From an uncultured Candidatus Melainabacteria bacterium (GTDB lineage Bacteria; Cyanobacteriota; Vampirovibrionia; Gastranaerophilales; Gastranaerophilaceae): a stretch of DNA of 64,000 nucleotides. How positions within the stretch are numbered: position 1 is the stretch's first letter; each line of letters starts with the position of its first letter. Under the pieces are notes generated by a model that was not told the origin of the DNA, did not search any database, and was given only the letters and a program-made list of their open reading frames with translations. The translations under genes and the position numbers were made by a program. The stretch is taken from positions 1-64,000 of the forward strand of contig CAKUXM010000004.1 in assembly GCA_934700335.1 (NCBI GenBank). Reading direction: 5' to 3'. Of this stretch, positions 60,215 through 64,000 are shown in pieces.

Positions 60215-61558
60215 TTAAACTTTAGCTTTTTGTTTTTGAATATTGTCTTCTTCTTCTTGAATTAAACCGTGAGTTGTTTTACCCCAAGCCATCGATTTCT
60301 TACAGAAAAGAATTTTGCATAAAATAAATAGCATCATAGGGAACCATATTGCCAAGAAGTAAGCGCTTGTTTCAATAGCTTGAATTAGAGCTTCTTTTCT
60401 TGGAACGTCATCATATCTTCTAATAGCATATCTTATTGCAACAGTAAAACCAAGTGCGATAACGATACCTACAAATAAACATAATAAATTAGAAATAGAA
60501 TACGCAGGGATTTTACCCATTGCAAATTTTATAATACGTAAAAGAATTTCCATAATACACCAGAATGGCATTAGAAATTCAAATATATACGCAGTCATAT
60601 CAAGACCAGCTCTCAATGACATATCTCTTGATGTAAGAACATCACCAAAATATTCTAAATATCTTCTAATAGAACCTTCCAACCATCTTCTGCGTTGACG
60701 GAACAATGGCATCCAGTAGATAATAGCTTCTTCATAAACTTTAGCTTCTGGAATAAATCTAATATCCCAACCTTTTAGATGCAATCTTGTTGACATATCT
60801 AAATCGTCAGTAATTGTTTCATTATTCCAACCACCGATATCTTCTATGGCTTCTCTTTTAATAAGTTCACCATCGCCACGAAGTTCAACGGCACCTTTAA
60901 TCGCATCACGACCAACTTGAACATGTGTATCAAGAGTCATTTCATTATTTTGACAACGAGTTAAAAAGTTATAATCTTTGTTGCTAACGATTTTTCTTGC
61001 TTGGCATGCACCAACATCTTCTGGTTCAAGATGAGGAATTAATTTTGATAAGAAATCACTATCAACTCTAGCATCAGCGTCAAAAACAAGAATAGCTTCA
61101 CCCTTAGCAATTTTCATTGCATCATTTAGAACGGCAGATTTACCAGGGTAAGCATTTTTATCTCTAATCATTGCAATAACTTTACCTTGATGCTCAGCCT
61201 CAAGTTTTCTAATAACATCAGCCGTATTATCATCTGAACGGTCATCAATAACAATAACTTCAAAATTTGGATAATCCATTTGCAAAACGTTATTTACAGT
61301 ATCAGCAATAACAGTATCTTCGTTATGAGCCGGAATCATAACAGAAACAAAAGGTTTGTAATCAGGATTAATAATTTGTGGATTTTTCTTTAACTGACGT
61401 TTTTTATGTTTTGTGGCGATATTTGAATAAATCAAGTACAAAGTCATGCCTGCAATAAGCAAAAGCAAGCCAAGAATAGTGTTATATTGAAATTGAAACA
61501 CGTATAAAAAGGTTGTTAAACCTGCAACCAATATAAATAATACTAATCTTTCCTTCAT
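60215..61558 (-). CDS. Membrane-bound family 2 glycosyltransferase
   Basis: The 447-residue protein has two N-terminal helices (about 5-45), a cytoplasmic GT-A domain (PFVSVMIPAHNEDTVI, FDADARVD as DxD, TDDLDMSTRLH, QRRRWLEGS as QxxRW) and three or four C-terminal helices. This order matches processive synthases such as cellulose, poly-GlcNAc (PgaC/IcaA) or hyaluronan synthases. The sugar is unknown; a beta-linked exopolysaccharide role is inferred. No partner deacetylase or PilZ domain is nearby. Confidence 0.85.
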   Translation of the reverse strand: MKERLVLFILVAGLTTFLYVFQFQYNTILGLLLLIAGMTLYLIYSNIATKHKKRQLKKNPQIINPDYKPFVSVMIPAHNEDTVIADTVNNVLQMDYPNFEVIVIDDRSDDNTADVIRKLEAEHQGKVIAMIRDKNAYPGKSAVLNDAMKIAKGEAILVFDADARVDSDFLSKLIPHLEPEDVGACQARKIVSNKDYNFLTRCQNNEMTLDTHVQVGRDAIKGAVELRGDGELIKREAIEDIGGWNNETITDDLDMSTRLHLKGWDIRFIPEAKVYEEAIIYWMPLFRQRRRWLEGSIRRYLEYFGDVLTSRDMSLRAGLDMTAYIFEFLMPFWCIMEILLRIIKFAMGKIPAYSISNLLCLFVGIVIALGFTVAIRYAIRRYDDVPRKEALIQAIETSAYFLAIWFPMMLFILCKILFCKKSMAWGKTTHGLIQEEEDNIQKQKAKV

Positions 61559-61642
61559 ACAAAAAGCTCCACGAATAACATTCTATCAGAAAAAATGTTA
61601 AATTTAAAACTCAAAAGGCTTTTTTGTATAAAAAGTATACAT

Positions 61643-61672
61643 AAAAAAGAGCCAAGCCGAAACTTGACCCTT
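61643..61672 (-). terminator. Terminator of the HU gene
   Basis: On the minus strand GGGTCAAG pairs with CTTGGCTC around a six-base loop, followed by TTTTTT. It lies about 20 bases past the HU stop. Confidence 0.7.
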
Positions 61673-61693
61673 CCTTAAAACTGAAATTGCAAA

Positions 61694-61972
61694 CTATTTG
61701 CCGTTAACAACAGTTTTGAATTTTTTACCTGCTGAAAAAGCTGGAACTGTTTTAGCAGGGATTTTAATTTCTTTACCTGTTTGAGGGTTTCTACCATTTC
61801 TAGCAGCTCTCTTACGAGGTTCGAATGTACCAAAACCAACTAAAGTAACTTTTTTACCTTTAGCAACTGTTTTTTGGATTGTATCGATTAAAGCGCCTAA
61901 AACTTCGTTAGCGTCTTTTTGAGTAACTTTTGCTGATTTAGCGATTTCTTGTACTAATTCTTCTTTGTTCAT
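61694..61972 (-). CDS. hup: HU-family DNA-binding protein
   Basis: HU is the histone-like dimer that bends and coats DNA. The 92-residue protein shows MNKEELVQEIAKSAKVTQKD, FGTFEPRKRAARNGRNPQTG and KTVPAFSAGKKFK, the normal HU length and signature. The ATG follows AAGGGGATTACA, a strong SD. A TTGCAC-16-TATAAT promoter lies at 62004-62031. It is monocistronic with its own terminator, as expected for a highly expressed nucleoid protein. Confidence 0.97.
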   Translation of the reverse strand: MNKEELVQEIAKSAKVTQKDANEVLGALIDTIQKTVAKGKKVTLVGFGTFEPRKRAARNGRNPQTGKEIKIPAKTVPAFSAGKKFKTVVNGK

Positions 61973-62003
61973 TGTAATCCCCTTTCTTATGTGTACATGC
62001 TTT

Positions 62004-62031
62004 ATTATATGGGATATTTTAAAATGTGCAA
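62004..62031 (-). promoter_or_regulatory. Promoter of the HU gene
   Basis: TTGCAC (62031-62026), a 16-base spacer and TATAAT (62009-62004) on the minus strand lie about 32 bases before the HU ATG. Confidence 0.8.
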
Positions 62032-62158
62032 CAATCTTAACTAAAATTAATATTCTTCGGCTCTCTAATTTTGAAAAAGCCTGTCTTTAAAAGGTTTTAG
62101 CAAATTGAAAAATTTTACAAAATTGTTATAATTTGAAATAAATTATGAAAATTTATTT

Positions 62159-62186
62159 CAAACCATGCCCGAAAGCATGGTTTTTG
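62159..62186 (+). terminator. Hairpin overlapping the gatD promoter region
   Basis: AAACCATGC-CCGAAA-GCATGGTTT followed by TT forms a terminator-like hairpin immediately before the gatD -10 box. No plus-strand gene ends here. Confidence 0.5.
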
Positions 62187-62193
62187 TTATACT
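62185..62193 (+). promoter_or_regulatory. Extended -10 box, leaderless start of gatD
   Basis: TGTTATACT (TGn extension plus TATACT) ends six bases before the ATG at 62200. Confidence 0.6.
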
Positions 62194-62199
62194 AAAGGC

Positions 62200-62925
62200 A
62201 TGGAAGATAAGAATTTAGAAATAACAATATGTCATTTATATCCTAAATTACTAAATTTATATGGTGATATTGGGAATATAAAAGCCTTGAAATTCAGAGC
62301 AGAAAAAAGAGGTATCAAGGTTAACTTGATAGAAGTTAATATTGGAGAAGAAATTCCTAATGCTGATATCTACTTTATTGGTGGCGGACAAGACAGACAA
62401 CAAGTTGATGTTTCTAATGAACTTCAAAAACATAAAAGTTTTTTGACACAAAAGAGAGATGAAAACAAAGTCTTTTTAACTATTTGTGGCGGATATCAAC
62501 TTTTGGCAGACTATTTCCAAACTATTGGCGGTGAAAAATTAATGGGTATAAGCCTTATAAGCGGTTATACTATTGGCGGCAAAAAAAGATTTATCGGAAA
62601 TGTTACAGCTAAAACTGATTTTCTGACACCTAATACACTTGTAGGCTTTGAAAACCATTCAGGTAGAACTTATCTTACAGGTGATACAAAACCACTTGCC
62701 AAAATTGTAATTGGTAATGGTAATAATGGTGAAGACATGTTTGAAGGCGCAAGATATAAAAATGTTTTCGGAACATATTTACACGGCTCTTTTTTACCTA
62801 AAAATCCTCATTTTACAGATTACTTAATCAAATTGGCGTTGGGTGGAGAAGATATTGAACTTCCTCATCTTGATGACACATTAGAGATGAATGCTCACAA
62901 TAGCCTTGTAGGAAAAGATTACTAA
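62200..62925 (+). CDS. gatD: GatD-type glutamine amidotransferase (CobB/CobQ-like)
   Basis: GatD releases ammonia from glutamine for MurT, which amidates D-Glu of lipid II. The 241-residue class I-like triad amidotransferase has FIGGGQDRQQ (59-68), nucleophile Cys96 in LTICGGYQL and His195 in GTYLHGSFL. There is no cobyrinate-binding N-terminal domain, so it is not CobQ/CobB itself. No murT is adjacent in the window. The stop overlaps the next gene by one base (TAATG). Confidence 0.85.
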   Translation: MEDKNLEITICHLYPKLLNLYGDIGNIKALKFRAEKRGIKVNLIEVNIGEEIPNADIYFIGGGQDRQQVDVSNELQKHKSFLTQKRDENKVFLTICGGYQLLADYFQTIGGEKLMGISLISGYTIGGKKRFIGNVTAKTDFLTPNTLVGFENHSGRTYLTGDTKPLAKIVIGNGNNGEDMFEGARYKNVFGTYLHGSFLPKNPHFTDYLIKLALGGEDIELPHLDDTLEMNAHNSLVGKDY

Positions 62926-63908
62926 TGAATAAGAGAAAAATTTTTGCACTACTTGTTACAATATTTTTTCTTATTTTAATTTTTTATAAATTAGATGTAA
63001 GCGAACTTATCTCCACATTTAAAGTTTTTGATTTTAAAAACCTTTGGCTAATTATAATTTTATACATGTTATCAATGTATATTAGAGGTTTTCGTTGGAA
63101 AGCCTTGTTTTTAGACGATAAAAAATATTCGGCACTAGAACTTTCAGAAAATTTTGTTACTGGTATATTTTTAAATATCTTTTTACCGGCAAGAGGCGGA
63201 GACTTGTATAGAGCTTATCAACTAGGCGCAACAAAAGACGAAAAGAAAATGAAGGTTTTGGGCTCAATTTTGATTGAACGAACTTTTGACGGAATTTGCG
63301 TATTTTTGATTTTACTGTTTGCAGTCGTTATGTATTGCAAGACAAAATGGATAATAAATTTATCTTATACTGTTGGAACACTTTTTATCGGAAGCTTTGT
63401 ATCTTTTTATTTAATTTATAAATACAATAAGTTAGATTTTATATTTGGAAAGATTAAAAACTTAGCAATAAAATTTTTACCTCAAAAATACCACAAAAAA
63501 ATTTCAAACATTTTTGAATTTATAAATAGTCAGTTAAATAATTTTGTAGAAGGGTTTAAAGCGCTAAATTCTTTCAAATACACATTTAAAGCATTTTTGT
63601 TTAGTGCACTTGCGTGGGGAATTGAATGCGTTGTTGCATATTTGATAATAAATAGTTTTCATATGCAAATTGGTTTTGCGGCATCATTGTTTGTAATTAG
63701 CTTAATTTCTTTTTCTACAATGATACCTTCTGCAAGCTCATTTGTTGGACCTTATCAATATGCGTATATTTTAGCATTGGGAATTTTTGGAATTGATAAA
63801 TCAACAACACTTGGAATTTCTACAATTCACCAAAGCATTTTGCTTTTAACACAAGGCTTGATGTGCAGTTATATTGTTTTGAAAAATAACTTTTTTGGTA
63901 AGAAATAA
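62925..63908 (+). CDS. UPF0104/AglD-like lysylphosphatidylglycerol synthase-type membrane protein
   Basis: The 327-residue protein has about eight membrane helices and the family pattern: LVTIFFLILIFYKLDVSEL, SMYIRGFRWKALF and FLNIFLPARGGDLYRAYQLG. ILIERTFDGICVFL and SFSTMIPSASSFVGPYQYAY follow. Family members include the integral-membrane half of MprF and archaeal AglD-type proteins. No aminoacyl transferase domain is attached. It is coupled to gatD, suggesting an envelope role. Confidence 0.8.
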   Translation: MNKRKIFALLVTIFFLILIFYKLDVSELISTFKVFDFKNLWLIIILYMLSMYIRGFRWKALFLDDKKYSALELSENFVTGIFLNIFLPARGGDLYRAYQLGATKDEKKMKVLGSILIERTFDGICVFLILLFAVVMYCKTKWIINLSYTVGTLFIGSFVSFYLIYKYNKLDFIFGKIKNLAIKFLPQKYHKKISNIFEFINSQLNNFVEGFKALNSFKYTFKAFLFSALAWGIECVVAYLIINSFHMQIGFAASLFVISLISFSTMIPSASSFVGPYQYAYILALGIFGIDKSTTLGISTIHQSILLLTQGLMCSYIVLKNNFFGKK

Positions 63909-63963
63909 AAATTTTGCAATAAAATATTAAAGTTATACAATATTATAGAATAGGAGAATTAAT

Positions 63964-64000
63964 ATGTATAATCCAAAGTCTTTAAAAGCTGAAGAATTTA
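63964..64000 (+). CDS. Start of a probable radical SAM lyase (HydG/ThiH-like), cut by window end
   Basis: Only MYNPKSLKAEEF is visible, preceded by AGGAGAATTAAT, a strong SD. This opening resembles HydG (tyrosine lyase for hydrogenase H-cluster assembly) or ThiH N-termini as I remember them. Twelve residues cannot settle it. Confidence 0.35.
   Translation, partial: MYNPKSLKAEEF

Noticed and set aside
1..64000. CRISPR array or tRNA gene
   Set aside because: No regularly spaced repeat-spacer pattern and no cloverleaf with a T-loop consensus was found by eye. A tRNAscan-type search would be decisive.

Overview
The window is one AT-rich bacterial chromosome segment with about 68 protein-coding genes, including small ones, and no rRNA, tRNA or CRISPR array that I can see. 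My best guess is a gut-type non-photosynthetic cyanobacterial relative (Melainabacteria/Vampirovibrionia, order Gastranaerophilales). This is inference from the low GC, the mix of Gram-negative-like and cyanobacterial-like proteins (long SecA with SEC-C tail, GatD, LysM/TPR proteins, infA-rpmJ-rpsM-rpsK ... rpoA-rplQ-truA-rplM-rpsI order) and recall of similar proteins. It has not been confirmed by a search.

Layout. 1-7.0 kb: repeat-rich DNA, a TPR protein, a LysM membrane protein, a GT-C-like membrane protein and leuS. 7.3-13.0 kb: an orphan gene, then the minus-strand ribosomal/RNA polymerase operon infA-rpmJ-rpsM-rpsK-rpsD-rpoA-rplQ-truA-rplM-rpsI, with two odd TTCG-rich structured inserts around rpsM. 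13.3-16.0 kb: a patatin-like phospholipase and a second GT-C-like membrane protein. 16.0-17.1 kb: a 1-kb islet between 20-bp direct repeats, holding two similar small membrane proteins and a lipase-like fragment. 17.1-27.2 kb: a compact minus-strand virion module (LuxR-type HTH, amidase, tail nozzle-like protein, major capsid, scaffold, head-tail adaptor, TerS, acetyltransferase, portal, TerL, small membrane protein), interrupted by one plus-strand RipA/SLATT-like membrane protein with a near-perfect promoter. No integrase, replication or repressor gene is visible, so this could be a degraded prophage, a phage satellite or a domesticated (gene-transfer-agent-like) particle.

27.5-42.2 kb: radical SAM/SPASM protein, rimI, bioY, a 52-residue protein, LD-carboxypeptidase, dnaX (with an A10 slippage site), metG, a calpain-family protease, a methyltransferase/YIDPGTGS/sulfatase surface-polymer cassette, a ribbon-helix-helix protein and a 757-residue phosphohexomutase. 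42.4-49.2 kb: plus-strand plsC-plsC-ssb-OtnK-like kinase, then a hybrid sensor kinase, NarL-type regulator and a basic hypothetical protein. 49.3-64 kb: glmS-small ORF-ahcY, a secreted M48 peptidase, an esterase-like phytase-family protein, secA, a mosaic of intergenic repeats, apt, a membrane GT2, HU, gatD, a UPF0104 membrane protein and the first codons of a probable radical SAM lyase (HydG/ThiH-like).

Across the window, at least nine genes have a -10 hexamer placed 6-7 nt before the start codon with no leader or Shine-Dalgarno, which predicts leaderless mRNAs alongside normal SD-led genes. A palindrome family with core GAGGCGAAGCC-N3-GGCTTCGCCTC recurs four times at gene ends.
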